From the NCBI RefSeq assembly GCF_001514265.1, contig NZ_KQ949003.1:62001-126000 (forward strand): DNA of 64,000 nt, written 5' to 3'. Every line of letters starts with the position of its first letter. The stretch's first letter is position 1. The position numbers and the translations under genes are program-made. Positions 25,152 to 33,719 of this stretch are shown here, piece by piece. The stretch is from Streptomyces resistomycificus (lineage in GTDB: Bacteria > Actinomycetota > Actinomycetes > Streptomycetales > Streptomycetaceae). Under the pieces are notes generated by a model that saw only the letters and a program-made list of their open reading frames with translations, was not told where the DNA came from and did not search any database.

Positions 25152-26681
25152 GTGGCAGCAGCACCAGTCTGGAGTGTCGACCCCCGAACCGGGAAGCAGC
25201 GTGAACAGGTTGCGGTGGAGGCCACAGCCCAGGAGGTGGACGCCGCCGTCCGCGCCGCGCACGCCGCACGCGGCGCCCTGGCCGACCGGGCGGTCCGCTC
25301 GGCCTTCCTGCGCGCCGCCGCCGAGGGCCTGGAGGCGTCCAGGGACCACCTCGTCGAGGCCGCCGACGCCGAGACCGCTCTCGGTCCGGTCCGGCTGACC
25401 GGCGAGCTCGCCCGCACCTGCTTCCAGCTGCGGGCCTTCGCCGACATCGTCGACGAGGGCGCCTTCCTCGACGTCGTCATCAACCACCCCGACGACACCG
25501 CGACCCCGCCGATCCCGGACCTGCGCCGCTACAAGGTGCCGCTCGGCGTCGTCGCCGTCTACTCGGCCTCCAACTTCCCCTTCGCCTTCTCGGTCGCCGG
25601 CGGCGACACCGCGAGCGCGCTGGGCGCCGGCTGCCCGGTCGTCGTCAAGGCCCACCCCGACCACCCGGCGCTGTCCGAGCTGGTCGCGTCCGTGCTGCGA
25701 CGGGCCGCCGCCGCGCACGGCATCCCCGAGGGCGTCGTCGGTCTCGTGCACGGCTTCGAGGCGGGCATCGAGCTGATCAAGCACCCGCTGGTCGCCGCGG
25801 CGGGCTTCACCGGTTCCGTCCGGGGCGGGCGGGCCCTCTTCGACGCGGCGGCCGCGCGGCCGGTGCCGATCCCCTTCCACGGTGAGCTGGGTTCGCTGAA
25901 CCCGGTCGTGATCACGGAGGCGGCCGCGGCCGAGCGTGCCGAGGCGATCGGCGCCGGTCTCGCCGGTTCGATGACGCTGGGCGTCGGCCAGTTCTGTGTG
26001 AAGCCCGGTCTGGTGCTGGCCCCGTCCGGCGCGGCCGGCGACCGGCTGCTGAAGTCCCTCACGGACGCCGTCAGCGACAGCGAGGCCGGTGTCCTGCTCG
26101 ACCACCGCATGCGGGACAACTTCGTCGCCGGGGTGGCCGAGCGTGCCGAACTGCCCGAGGTCGACTCGCCGGTGACGCCGGGAGCGGGCGGCGAGCACAC
26201 GGTGAGCGCGGGCTTCCTGACGGTGGCGGCGGACAAGCTGGCCGCCGAGGGCGCCCACGACCTGCTCCTCGAGGAGTGCTTCGGGCCGGTGACGGTGGTG
26301 GTGCGCTACGACGACGACACGCAGGCCCAGGCCGTGCTGTCCCGGCTGCCCGGCAACCTCACCGCCACCGTCCACCTGTCGAGCGAGGAGGCGGCCGGCG
26401 AGGGACGCGGCGCCGAGATCCTCGCGGAGCTCACGCCGCTCGCCGGCCGGGTGCTGGTGAACGGCTGGCCGACCGGCGTCGCGGTGGCCGCGGCGCAGCA
26501 CCACGGTGGTCCGTACCCGGCCACGACGTCGACCTCGACCTCCGTCGGCGGCACCGCCATCGAGCGGTGGCTGCGGCCGGTGGCCTACCAGGGCGCGCCC
26601 GAGGCGCTGCTCCCGGCGGAGCTGAAGGACGACAACCCGCTGGGGCTGCCCCGCCGGTTCAACGGGCGCCTGGAGCGTTAG
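25152..26681 (+). CDS. Aldehyde dehydrogenase, 2-oxoglutarate semialdehyde (KGSADH) type
   Basis: This 509-residue NAD(P)-dependent dehydrogenase has the ALDH fold, with VPLGVVAVYSASNFPFAF in the cofactor domain, general base E245 in HGELGSLNP and nucleophile C282 in GQFCVKPG. Sequence features (SNFPFAFS, HPDHPALSEL, FHGELGSLNPVV) match the dehydrogenases that oxidise 2,5-dioxopentanoate to 2-oxoglutarate, the last step of oxidative galacturonate/glucarate and pentose breakdown. GTG 25152 is chosen because GGAGGGA at 25140-25146 precedes it; ATG 25122 is an unsupported longer start. It is divergent from the IclR gene. With pectinases 13 kb away it could complete use of pectin-derived uronate, though the dehydratase steps are not in the window. 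Confidence 0.85.
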   Translation: MAAAPVWSVDPRTGKQREQVAVEATAQEVDAAVRAAHAARGALADRAVRSAFLRAAAEGLEASRDHLVEAADAETALGPVRLTGELARTCFQLRAFADIVDEGAFLDVVINHPDDTATPPIPDLRRYKVPLGVVAVYSASNFPFAFSVAGGDTASALGAGCPVVVKAHPDHPALSELVASVLRRAAAAHGIPEGVVGLVHGFEAGIELIKHPLVAAAGFTGSVRGGRALFDAAAARPVPIPFHGELGSLNPVVITEAAAAERAEAIGAGLAGSMTLGVGQFCVKPGLVLAPSGAAGDRLLKSLTDAVSDSEAGVLLDHRMRDNFVAGVAERAELPEVDSPVTPGAGGEHTVSAGFLTVAADKLAAEGAHDLLLEECFGPVTVVVRYDDDTQAQAVLSRLPGNLTATVHLSSEEAAGEGRGAEILAELTPLAGRVLVNGWPTGVAVAAAQHHGGPYPATTSTSTSVGGTAIERWLRPVAYQGAPEALLPAELKDDNPLGLPRRFNGRLER

Positions 26682-26698
26682 GGCCTGTTCCGGTGACG

Positions 26699-26764
26699 CA
26701 GGGGCGCGGTGGACCGCCGACGGCCGGTCGTGTGCGGCCGGCCGTGCGGTTTCCCGCGCCCCTG
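26699..26764 (+). terminator. Long hairpin after the dehydrogenase gene
   Basis: A perfect 10-bp closing stem (26699-26708 with 26755-26764) encloses further GGCCGG-type inverted repeats. It starts 18 bp after the stop and ends 33 bp before the next gene, so it likely terminates the dehydrogenase transcript. Confidence 0.6.
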
Positions 26765-26796
26765 AGTCACCTCAACGGTCCTGGGACGATCAGCTG

Positions 26797-27405
26797 ATGG
26801 ACGTCGACCTTCCCGAACTGCCCTTCCTCCTCCGTACCTACGGCCCCGACGGCCACTGGTCCTACGAGGACGGCGCGCTCACCGGCTGGGCCGGGCCCCG
26901 GCAGGACCGGTTCGTCACCCCCACGGGGGAGGCGCTCGACCCCGCCTCGGACGCGCCGCGGCTGCTCGGATCGCCGGAAGGGGACTTCCAGCTCATAGCC
27001 CACGTCACCGTGGGGTTCTCCGCGTCGTTCGACGCGGGGGCGCTGTACGTCCATGTCGGCGAGCGGGCCTGGGCCAAGCTCTGCCTGGAGTACTCCCCGG
27101 ACGTGCCCACCGTCTGCACGGTGGTCACCCGGGGGCACTCCGACGACGCCAACTCCTGGACGGTGAACGGCAGGTCCGTCTGGCTCCGGGTGAGCCGCAC
27201 CGGCCGGGCCCTCGCCTTCCACGCCTCCCGCGACGGGCAGCGCTGGACCTTCGTCCGCCTCTTCACGCTGGGCGACGAGAAGGAGACCGGCGCGGCCCTG
27301 GTCGGCTTCATGGCGCAGTCGCCGATGGGGGAGGGGTGTGTGGTGACCTACGACCACATCGAGTTCAGGCCTTCCTGGCCGAGCGACCTGCGAGACGGAA
27401 GCTGA
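26797..27405 (+). CDS. DUF1349 (concanavalin-like) protein
   Basis: This 202-residue cytoplasmic protein without signal or membrane segment matches DUF1349, a beta-jelly-roll family related to laminin-G/concanavalin sugar-binding folds. Motifs include FQLIAHVTVGFSASFDAGAL and VGFMAQSPMGEGC. Function is not known for most members; sugar binding has been suggested because of the fold. ATG 26797 has only a weak GGGA upstream. Its last 41 bases overlap the end of the convergent MFS gene, so the two mRNAs share complementary 3' ends. Confidence 0.85.
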   Translation: MDVDLPELPFLLRTYGPDGHWSYEDGALTGWAGPRQDRFVTPTGEALDPASDAPRLLGSPEGDFQLIAHVTVGFSASFDAGALYVHVGERAWAKLCLEYSPDVPTVCTVVTRGHSDDANSWTVNGRSVWLRVSRTGRALAFHASRDGQRWTFVRLFTLGDEKETGAALVGFMAQSPMGEGCVVTYDHIEFRPSWPSDLRDGS

Positions 27406-28753
27406 GGGCGAAGGTCACCGCGAGCAGGGCCGCGCTGACGGCGAGGCTCAGCCGCATGCCCGCGACGAACCCGTCGGCGACCAGTGCGCCGAACACGGCG
27501 ATGCCCAGGCCTCCGGCAACCTGCCGTGCCGCGTTGAGCACGCCCGCCGCCAGGCCCGCGCGTTCGGCCGGCACGGCGTCCATCATCGCCGCCGTCAGCG
27601 GCGGCACCGTCAGTGCGCAGCCGAGGGCCATCGGCACGAGCAGCACGGCCACCAGCGCCGGCGGCGTGCCGGCGTCGACGTACAGCAGCCCGAGCAGTCC
27701 CGCGAGGGCCAGCCCCTGTCCCACCAGCATGGGCAGCCGGGGGCCGTGGCGGCCCGCGAGCTTGCCCGCGATCACGTTCGTCACCGCGATCAGCCCGGTC
27801 ATCGGCAGGAACAGCAGTCCCGCGGTGAGCGCCGACAGGCCCTGGACCTGCTGGAAGAAGAGCGAGAAGACGAACACCAGGCTGTAGAAGGTGACGCTGA
27901 CCGCCGCTCCGGCCGCGACCGCCACGCTCACGGTCCGGTCGCGGAAGAGGCCGAGGGGGACGACCGGATGCGGCCCGCGCGCCTCGATCCTGAGGAACGC
28001 CGCGGCACTGACGACGGCCACCGCCAGCGCCGCCCAGCCCGCCACGCCGCCCTCGATCACCGCGAAGGTCAGGGCCGTCAGCGCCACCACGGCCGTCACC
28101 TGGCCGGGCAGGTCCAGCGGAGCCGGACGGCGCCGTGAGCGCGGGGCCCGGACGAGCAGGACCAGGATCACCATCCCCACCGGGAGATTGACGAAGAAGA
28201 TCCCCCGCCAGTCCCAGGCCGTGGTCAGCACCCCGCCCGCCACCGGACCCAGCGCCACCGCCGCCGAGCCTCCCGCCGCCCACAGGGCCACCGCGCGGGC
28301 CCGCCGGGCCGGATCGGTGTAGGCCTGCCGCACCAGCGCGAGCGACGCCGGGAGCACCACGGCCGCCGCCACGCCCTGCACCACCCGCGCGCCGATCAGG
28401 GCCGGCAGGTTGGGCGCCAGCCCGCAGGCCGCCGAGGCGAGCGCGAACACCGCGGTGCCGAGCGCGTAGGCGCGGCTCGCCCCCGCCCGGTCCGAGAAGG
28501 CCCCGGTGGACAGCATCAGCGCGGCGAAGGCCAGCGTGTAGGCGTCCACCACCCACTGCAGGCCGGACATGCCGCTGCCGAAGGATGCGCCGATCGCGGG
28601 CAGGGCCACGTTCACCACGGACGCGTCGAGGCAGATCAGCCCGAAGCCGAGCAGGGCGGCGGTGAGGGTGAGCGTGGAGGAGGGCCTCTTGGGCGCCAAC
28701 TCGCGCTCGGCGGCGGCGGTTTGGCCGACCGGTCGGGTCTGGTTCGTTGACAT
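27365..28753 (-). CDS. MFS drug exporter, DHA2 (EmrB/QacA) family
   Basis: This 462-residue transporter has about 14 predicted spans. The hallmark motif in helix 1 region is LDASVVNVALPAIG. ALMLSTGAFSDRAGASR is the loop 2-3 motif A region, and GPVAGGVLTTAWDWRGIFF is antiporter motif C. Members export hydrophobic drugs or metabolites with proton uptake. ATG 28753 follows TGGAG. It is divergent from a GlxA-family regulator gene 70 bp away, a common regulator-pump arrangement. Its 3' end overlaps the DUF1349 gene by 41 bp. Confidence 0.92.
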   Translation of the reverse strand: MSTNQTRPVGQTAAAERELAPKRPSSTLTLTAALLGFGLICLDASVVNVALPAIGASFGSGMSGLQWVVDAYTLAFAALMLSTGAFSDRAGASRAYALGTAVFALASAACGLAPNLPALIGARVVQGVAAAVVLPASLALVRQAYTDPARRARAVALWAAGGSAAVALGPVAGGVLTTAWDWRGIFFVNLPVGMVILVLLVRAPRSRRRPAPLDLPGQVTAVVALTALTFAVIEGGVAGWAALAVAVVSAAAFLRIEARGPHPVVPLGLFRDRTVSVAVAAGAAVSVTFYSLVFVFSLFFQQVQGLSALTAGLLFLPMTGLIAVTNVIAGKLAGRHGPRLPMLVGQGLALAGLLGLLYVDAGTPPALVAVLLVPMALGCALTVPPLTAAMMDAVPAERAGLAAGVLNAARQVAGGLGIAVFGALVADGFVAGMRLSLAVSAALLAVTFALSFRLAGRSARKA

Positions 28754-28823
28754 GGCTCCATGCTGCGGATCTGCGCCGTCGTACAGTAGTGGCCGGAATG
28801 CCATACACCCGGAGGTTCTGGCC

Positions 28824-29819
28824 ATGTCCCAGCGGTCCGCCCCGCACCGCATCGCCGTCATCGCGCCCTCGCCGGTGTCGATGTTCAACCTCGCCATCCC
28901 GGAGATGCTGTTCGGCCGGGTGGAACGCGACGGGCGACCGGGCTACGAGGTGGTCGTCTGCGCGGCCGAGCCGGGACCGGTCCCCACCACCGGGGGCCTG
29001 GACCTGTACGTACGGCACGGCCTCGACGCGGTGCGAGGCGCCGACACGGTCCTGGTCGCGGGCACCGGCGCGCCGTTCGAGCCGGAGTCGCGGATCGTGG
29101 CCGCCGTCCGTGAGGCGGCAGCCGACGGCAAGCGGATCGCCTCCCTCTGCACCGGCGCCTTCCAACTCGCCGAGGCGGGCCTGCTGGAGGGGCGCAGGGC
29201 CACCACGTACTGGGCGCACGCGGAGGAGCTGCGCCGGCGCTACCCGCGGGTCGACCTCCGCGACGACGTGCTGTACGTGCAGGACGGCCCGTACGTGACC
29301 TCGTCCGGCTACGCCGCGGGCATCGACCTGTGCCTGCACGTCATCCGCACCGACTACGGCGCCGCCGTCGCCAACGAGGTCGCCCGGCTCGCCCTCGTCG
29401 CCCCCGTACGCCCCGGCGGCCAGACCCAGTTCACCCAGACCCCGCTGCCGCCCGAGCGCGGCGCCGTCTGCGCCGACACCCGCGGCTGGGCCATGCGCAA
29501 CCTCGACAAGCCGCTCACCCTGACCGACCTGGCCCGGCACGCGGGGGTCTCCGTGCGGACGCTCACCCGCCGCTTCCACGCCGAGAGCGGGGTCAGCCCC
29601 CTCCAGTGGCTGCTGCACCAGCGCATCGAGCGGGCCAAGGAGCTCCTGGAGACCACCGGCCTGCCCATGGACCAGGTGGCCCGGGCCTGCGGCCTCGGCA
29701 CGGCCGACTCGCTGCGCGCGCACGTGGTCCGGCGGACCGGGCTGACGCCGAGCGCCTACCGGGCGCAGTTCAGCCACCGGGGAACCACCGCCGACGCGGC
29801 CTCGTCTTCCGCCGCGTGA
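28824..29819 (+). CDS. GlxA-family transcriptional regulator (DJ-1/PfpI + AraC HTH)
   Basis: This 331-residue regulator has a DJ-1/PfpI-like domain (about 10-180), with the nucleophile-elbow region SLCTGAFQLAEAGLL, and a C-terminal AraC/XylS double helix-turn-helix (about 225-320: LDKPLTLTDLARHAGVSVRT, and ACGLGTADSLRAHVVRR). GlxA proteins respond to small metabolites or aldehydes. ATG 28824 follows GGAGGT at 28811-28816. It is divergent from the MFS exporter, which it probably controls, and its stop overlaps the next GNAT gene as GTGA. Confidence 0.92.
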   Translation: MSQRSAPHRIAVIAPSPVSMFNLAIPEMLFGRVERDGRPGYEVVVCAAEPGPVPTTGGLDLYVRHGLDAVRGADTVLVAGTGAPFEPESRIVAAVREAAADGKRIASLCTGAFQLAEAGLLEGRRATTYWAHAEELRRRYPRVDLRDDVLYVQDGPYVTSSGYAAGIDLCLHVIRTDYGAAVANEVARLALVAPVRPGGQTQFTQTPLPPERGAVCADTRGWAMRNLDKPLTLTDLARHAGVSVRTLTRRFHAESGVSPLQWLLHQRIERAKELLETTGLPMDQVARACGLGTADSLRAHVVRRTGLTPSAYRAQFSHRGTTADAASSSAA

Positions 29820-30322
29820 TCAGAGAACATCGGACGGTCGAGTCCCTGGTGATCCGGACCGCCGTACCCGCCGACGCACCGGCCCTGACCGCGCTGCACG
29901 CGCGGGCCCGGGCGACCTACTACCCGGACGGGGTCCCTGCCGACGGCACCGACTGGTCCGCCGCCTGGCGTACGGCCGTCGAGCGGCCCGACGGCCAGGT
30001 GCTGTGCGCGGTCGAGGGGGGACGCGTCATCGCCCTCGCCTCCTTCCGCACCCCCGAAGGGGGATCGGCGGACACGGTCAAGCTGTTCCAGTTCCACGTC
30101 GACCCAGACCACTGGCGCCGGGGCGTCGGTGCCGCCCTGCACACGGCCTGCGTGGAGCACTGGCGGGCCGACGGCCGGCGGACGGCCGTCCTGGACGTGC
30201 ACGTCGACAACCGCCGGGCCCAGGCGTTCTACGCCCGGCACGGCTGGGTGCCGGACCCGCCAAACCCGCCCCGCGAGGGGGATCACCACCTCCTGCTGCG
30301 CCGCTCCGTGGACGGGGAATGA
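29816..30322 (+). CDS. GNAT-family N-acetyltransferase
   Basis: This 168-residue acetyltransferase has the core motif FHVDPDHWRRGVGAALHTAC (acetyl-CoA binding, RRGVGA) and the C-terminal LDVHVDNRRAQAFYARHGW. GTG 29816 overlaps the previous stop as GTGA and is taken as the start through coupling; GTG 29849 is an alternative where homology-like sequence begins (VIRTAVPADAPAL). The substrate is unknown. Co-transcription with the GlxA regulator and the nearby exporter hints at resistance by modification plus efflux, which is inference. Confidence 0.85.
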   Translation: MIREHRTVESLVIRTAVPADAPALTALHARARATYYPDGVPADGTDWSAAWRTAVERPDGQVLCAVEGGRVIALASFRTPEGGSADTVKLFQFHVDPDHWRRGVGAALHTACVEHWRADGRRTAVLDVHVDNRRAQAFYARHGWVPDPPNPPREGDHHLLLRRSVDGE

Positions 30323-30397
30323 AACGGGACGGTTGAATGTTCACGCAACCGGCGGAGGGAGTCTCCGTACCCGCACGACCCGGAAAGAGCCGACACT

Positions 30398-31114
30398 ATG
30401 CGCGTCGAGATCTGGAGCGACATCGCCTGCCCCTGGTGCTACGTGGGCAAGGCCCGCTTCGAGAAGGCGCTGGCGGCCTTCCCGCACCGTGAGCAGGTCG
30501 AGGTGGTGCACCGGTCGTTCGAGCTGGACCCCGGCCGCGCCAAGGGCGACATCCAGCCGGTGCTCGCGATGCTCACCAAGAAGTACGGCATGAGCGAGGC
30601 GCAGGCCCAGGCCGGCGAGGAGAACCTCGGCGCGCAGGCCGCCGCCGAGGGCCTGGAGTACCGCACCCGGGGCCGCGACCACGGCAACACCTTCGACATG
30701 CACCGCCTGCTCCACCTGGCCAGGGAGCACGGCGTCCAGGACGAGCTCATCGGCCTGTTCTACCGGGCCAACTTCGCCGAGGAGCGGTCCGTCTTCTCCG
30801 AGGGCGAGGAGCGGCTGGTGGAGCTGGCCGTCGCCGCCGGACTCGACGCCGACACCGTCCGCGCGGTGCTCGCCGACCCGGGCGCCTACGCCGACGAGGT
30901 CCGCGCCGACGAGCGCGAGGCCGCCGAGCTCGGCGCGAACGGCGTGCCCTTCTTCGTCCTCGACCGCAAGTACGGCGTCTCCGGCGCCCAGCCCGCCGAG
31001 GTCTTCGCCCAGGCCCTGACGCAGGCGTGGGGCGAGCGCCCGCCGCTGAAGCTGGTCGACGGCGGCGACGCGCAAGCGTGCGGTCCCGACGGGTGCGCGG
31101 TGCCGCAGCACTGA
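30398..31114 (+). CDS. DsbA-family thiol oxidoreductase, FrnE-like
   Basis: This 238-residue cytoplasmic protein has a thioredoxin-fold N-terminus with active-site CPWC (C11, C14), a helical insert (about 60-160) and a C-terminal second cysteine motif CGPDGC (C228, C233). This layout matches the FrnE branch of DsbA/2-hydroxychromene isomerase-like proteins, linked with polyketide clusters and oxidative stress. There is no export signal, so it acts in the cytoplasm. A short inverted repeat (CGGTTG ... CAACCG, 30330-30351) lies upstream. ATG 30398 is preceded by GGAAAGAG. Confidence 0.9.
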   Translation: MRVEIWSDIACPWCYVGKARFEKALAAFPHREQVEVVHRSFELDPGRAKGDIQPVLAMLTKKYGMSEAQAQAGEENLGAQAAAEGLEYRTRGRDHGNTFDMHRLLHLAREHGVQDELIGLFYRANFAEERSVFSEGEERLVELAVAAGLDADTVRAVLADPGAYADEVRADEREAAELGANGVPFFVLDRKYGVSGAQPAEVFAQALTQAWGERPPLKLVDGGDAQACGPDGCAVPQH

Positions 31115-31221
31115 GGGGCGCGGGAAGCGCGCAGGTCAGGGCGGACGTATAAGCGTTGCTTGGCGAGACCCCGTAGAAATTCGCAATGGACGGGAGATGG
31201 GCCGGGGCCCACAGTGGTCTC

Positions 31222-32274
31222 ATGGAGACCTTCGAGAGCCGCGTCCGTGCCGAGTTCGCCCCGAAGAACACCTTTCTCAACACCGCCAGCAGCGGGCTGC
31301 TGCCCGCCCGTACGGTGGCCGCGCTGCAGGACGCCGCGCAGATGAGGGCCGACGGCCGGCCGCTGGACCCGCTGCACGCGGACGTGGAGGCCGCCCGGGC
31401 CGCCTTCGCCCGGCTGGCCGGTGTCCCGGCCGGCCGGGTCGCGGCCGGCTCCTCGGTCGCCGCCTACTCCGGGCTGGTCGCCGCCTCGCTGCCCGCGGGC
31501 GCCGAAGTGCTCACCGCCGAGGACGACTTCGCCTCCGTGGTGAACCCCTTCCACACCCGCGGCGACCTCAAGGTGCGGGCCGTGCCGCTGGAGCGGCTCG
31601 CCGAGTCCGTCCGCCCGGGCACCGCGCTCGTCGCCGTCAGCTCCGTGCAGTCCGTCGACGGACGGATCGCCGACCTGCCCGCCCTGCGGCAGGCGGCCCG
31701 GGAGCACGGCGCCCGTACGTACGTCGACGTCTCCCAGTCCGCCGGCTGGCTGCCGGTGGAGGCGGACGCCCACGACTACACCGTCTGTGTCGGATACAAG
31801 TGGCTGCTCGGGCCGCACGGGGTGGGCTTCCTCGTCGTGCCGGAGGACTTCGAGGAGCTGACGCCGATCCTCGCGGGCTGGGTGGCCGGGGAGGCCCCCT
31901 GGGACAGCTGCTACGGCCCCGTCACCGAACTCGCCCACTCCGCCCGGCGTTTCGACCTGCCGCCCGCGCTCTTCTCGTACGCCGGTGCGCGCCGCTCCCT
32001 CGAACTCCTCGGGGAACTCGGTGTGGACGCCGTGCAGGCCCACGACCTCGCCCTGGCCGACCGCTTCCGCGCGGGGCTCGCCGGCCTCGGTCACGCACCG
32101 GTCCCCGCACCCGGCTCGGCGATCGTGTCGGTGCCCGGACTCGGTCACCGCCAGCCCGAGTTGGCCGACGCGGGCATCCAGGTCTCCCACCGCGCGGGCA
32201 ACCTGCGGGCCTCCTTCCACCTGTACAACACGACGGCGGACGTCGACCGACTGCTGGACGTCCTGGTCGGCTGA
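31222..32274 (+). CDS. Class V aminotransferase (PLP-dependent)
   Basis: This 350-residue fold-type I enzyme of the cysteine desulfurase/isopenicillin-N epimerase-like class has a PLP lysine at K193 (GYKWLLGPHG) and a phosphate-binding VDVSQSAGW segment. Substrate is not clear. The start is uncertain: METFESRVRAEF at 31222 fits the family but has no good ribosome site, while ATG 31186 has TAGAAAT upstream at 31174-31180 and might begin a leaderless mRNA. It is convergent with ectD, with a large terminator between. From memory, a similar aminotransferase sits at this spot beside ectABCD in S. coelicolor. Confidence 0.85.
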   Translation: METFESRVRAEFAPKNTFLNTASSGLLPARTVAALQDAAQMRADGRPLDPLHADVEAARAAFARLAGVPAGRVAAGSSVAAYSGLVAASLPAGAEVLTAEDDFASVVNPFHTRGDLKVRAVPLERLAESVRPGTALVAVSSVQSVDGRIADLPALRQAAREHGARTYVDVSQSAGWLPVEADAHDYTVCVGYKWLLGPHGVGFLVVPEDFEELTPILAGWVAGEAPWDSCYGPVTELAHSARRFDLPPALFSYAGARRSLELLGELGVDAVQAHDLALADRFRAGLAGLGHAPVPAPGSAIVSVPGLGHRQPELADAGIQVSHRAGNLRASFHLYNTTADVDRLLDVLVG

Positions 32275-32309
32275 GAACCGCCGGCGCGGGCGCCCTGCGG
32301 AACACACAG

Positions 32310-32369
32310 GAGCGGGCGGTGTCGGAAGGCGCGGGCCGCAAACCCGACGCCTTCTGACACCGCCCGCTC
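32310..32369. terminator. Strong bidirectional terminator between aminotransferase and ectD
   Basis: Two 22-base arms (32310-32331 and 32348-32369) pair with a single G-T mismatch around a 16-base loop. It lies between two convergent stops and should end both transcripts. Confidence 0.9.
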
Positions 32370-32378
32370 CGGGTCGGC

Positions 32379-33275
32379 CTACTTCACCGGTGTGAAGTCC
32401 CGGGCCCCGATGAACTCGGGCCGCCGCACCGGTGCCGCGAACGGCTCGACCGCCTCGTTCTCCACGCTGTTGAACACGATGAAGACGTTGCTGCGCGGGA
32501 AGGGCGTGATGTTGTCACCCGAGCCGTGCATGCAGTTGCAGTCGAACCAGGTCGCCGAACCGGCCTTGCCGGTGAACAGCTTGATGCCGTACTCGCTCGC
32601 CATGGCGGTCAGCGCCTCGTCGGAGGGCGTGCCCGCGTCCTGCATCTGGAGCGACTTCTTGTAGTTGTCCTTCGGCGTGGCCCCCGCGCACCCGAGGAAC
32701 GTGCGGTGCGACCCCGGCATGATCATGAGACCGCCGTTGGTGTCGTAGTTCTCGGTGAGCGCGATCGAGACCGACACCGTCCGCATGTTGGGCAGACCGT
32801 CCTCGGCGTGCCAGGTCTCGAAGTCGGAGTGCCAGTAGAAGCCGCTGGCGCCGAAGCCCGGCTTGACGTTGATCCGCGACTGGTGGACGTACACGTCCGA
32901 ACCGAGGATCTGGCGGGCCCGGCCGACGACCCGCTCGTCACGCACGAGCTTCGCGAAGATCTCGCTGATCTTGTGCACCTCGAAGACGGAGCGGATCTCC
33001 TGGGACTGCGGCTCCACGATGGAACGCTCGTCGGCCCGGATCGCGGGATCCGTGACGATCCGCTCCAACTCGCGCTGGTACAGGGGTACCTCGTCCGGGC
33101 CGATGAGCTGGTCGATGGCGAGGAAGCCGTCCCGCTCGAACGACTGGAGCTCCATGTCGGCGATCGGCCCGGCGGTGCCGGGAGCGGACCACACGACCGG
33201 GTCCTTGCGCGGGGTGGCCACCTCGGTGGCGCCGCGACTGGGGTAGAGGTCGGGAATCGTGGTGGCGGTGGTCAT
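32379..33275 (-). CDS. ectD: Ectoine hydroxylase
   Basis: This 298-residue Fe(II)/2-oxoglutarate dioxygenase converts ectoine to 5-hydroxyectoine. The iron facial triad is visible as H149 and D151 (FYWHSDFETWH) and H250 (NCMHGSGDN). The EctD signature region around FGASGFYWHSDFETWHAEDG is intact. It is the last gene of ectABCD, starting 7 bp after the ectC stop, so it is co-expressed. Hydroxyectoine protects against salt, heat and desiccation. Length is normal for the family. Confidence 0.97.
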   Translation of the reverse strand: MTTATTIPDLYPSRGATEVATPRKDPVVWSAPGTAGPIADMELQSFERDGFLAIDQLIGPDEVPLYQRELERIVTDPAIRADERSIVEPQSQEIRSVFEVHKISEIFAKLVRDERVVGRARQILGSDVYVHQSRINVKPGFGASGFYWHSDFETWHAEDGLPNMRTVSVSIALTENYDTNGGLMIMPGSHRTFLGCAGATPKDNYKKSLQMQDAGTPSDEALTAMASEYGIKLFTGKAGSATWFDCNCMHGSGDNITPFPRSNVFIVFNSVENEAVEPFAAPVRRPEFIGARDFTPVK

Positions 33276-33282
33276 GGTGATC

Positions 33283-33681
33283 TCACACCTCCTCGGTGAG
33301 CAGCGGGTACACGCCGTTCTCGTCGTGGTCCTCCCGGCCGGTCACGGGCGGGTTGAACACACAGATGCAGCGGAAGTCCTTCTTGATCCGCATCGTGTGC
33401 CGCTCGTGGCCGTCGAGCAGGTACATGGTCCCGGGCGTGATGGTGTACTTCTGCCCGGTCTCGTCGTCGGTGAGCTCGGCCTCGCCCTCCACGCACACGA
33501 CGGCCTCGATGTGGTTCGCGTACCACATCGACGTCTCCGTGCCCGCGTACAGGATCGTCTCGTGCAGGGAGAAGCCGACCTTCTCCTTGGCGAGGACGAT
33601 GCGTTTGCTCTCCCAGGTGCCGGACTCGGCCTTCACGTGCCGGTCGGTTCCTTCGATGTCCTTGAACGAACGGACGATCAC
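33283..33681 (-). CDS. ectC: L-ectoine synthase
   Basis: This 132-residue cupin closes N-gamma-acetyl-2,4-diaminobutyrate to ectoine. Cupin motifs are clear (SMWYANHIEAVVCVEGEAEL and TPGTMYLLDGHERHTMR). The start is GTG 33681 (VIVRSFKDIEG), with a strong AGGAGG 12 bases upstream, slightly farther than usual. It is the third gene of the ectoine operon, between ectB and ectD. Confidence 0.97.
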   Translation of the reverse strand: MIVRSFKDIEGTDRHVKAESGTWESKRIVLAKEKVGFSLHETILYAGTETSMWYANHIEAVVCVEGEAELTDDETGQKYTITPGTMYLLDGHERHTMRIKKDFRCICVFNPPVTGREDHDENGVYPLLTEEV

Positions 33682-33719
33682 GGTGCTGCGATGCCTCCTA
33701 GGTGGATGTGCTGATTCGG

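Noticed and set aside
24288..26504. A minus-strand frame of over 700 codons spanning the IclR gene and the dehydrogenase gene.
   Set aside because: It covers two genes in opposite orientation and has no recognisable protein features; it is a codon-bias artefact.
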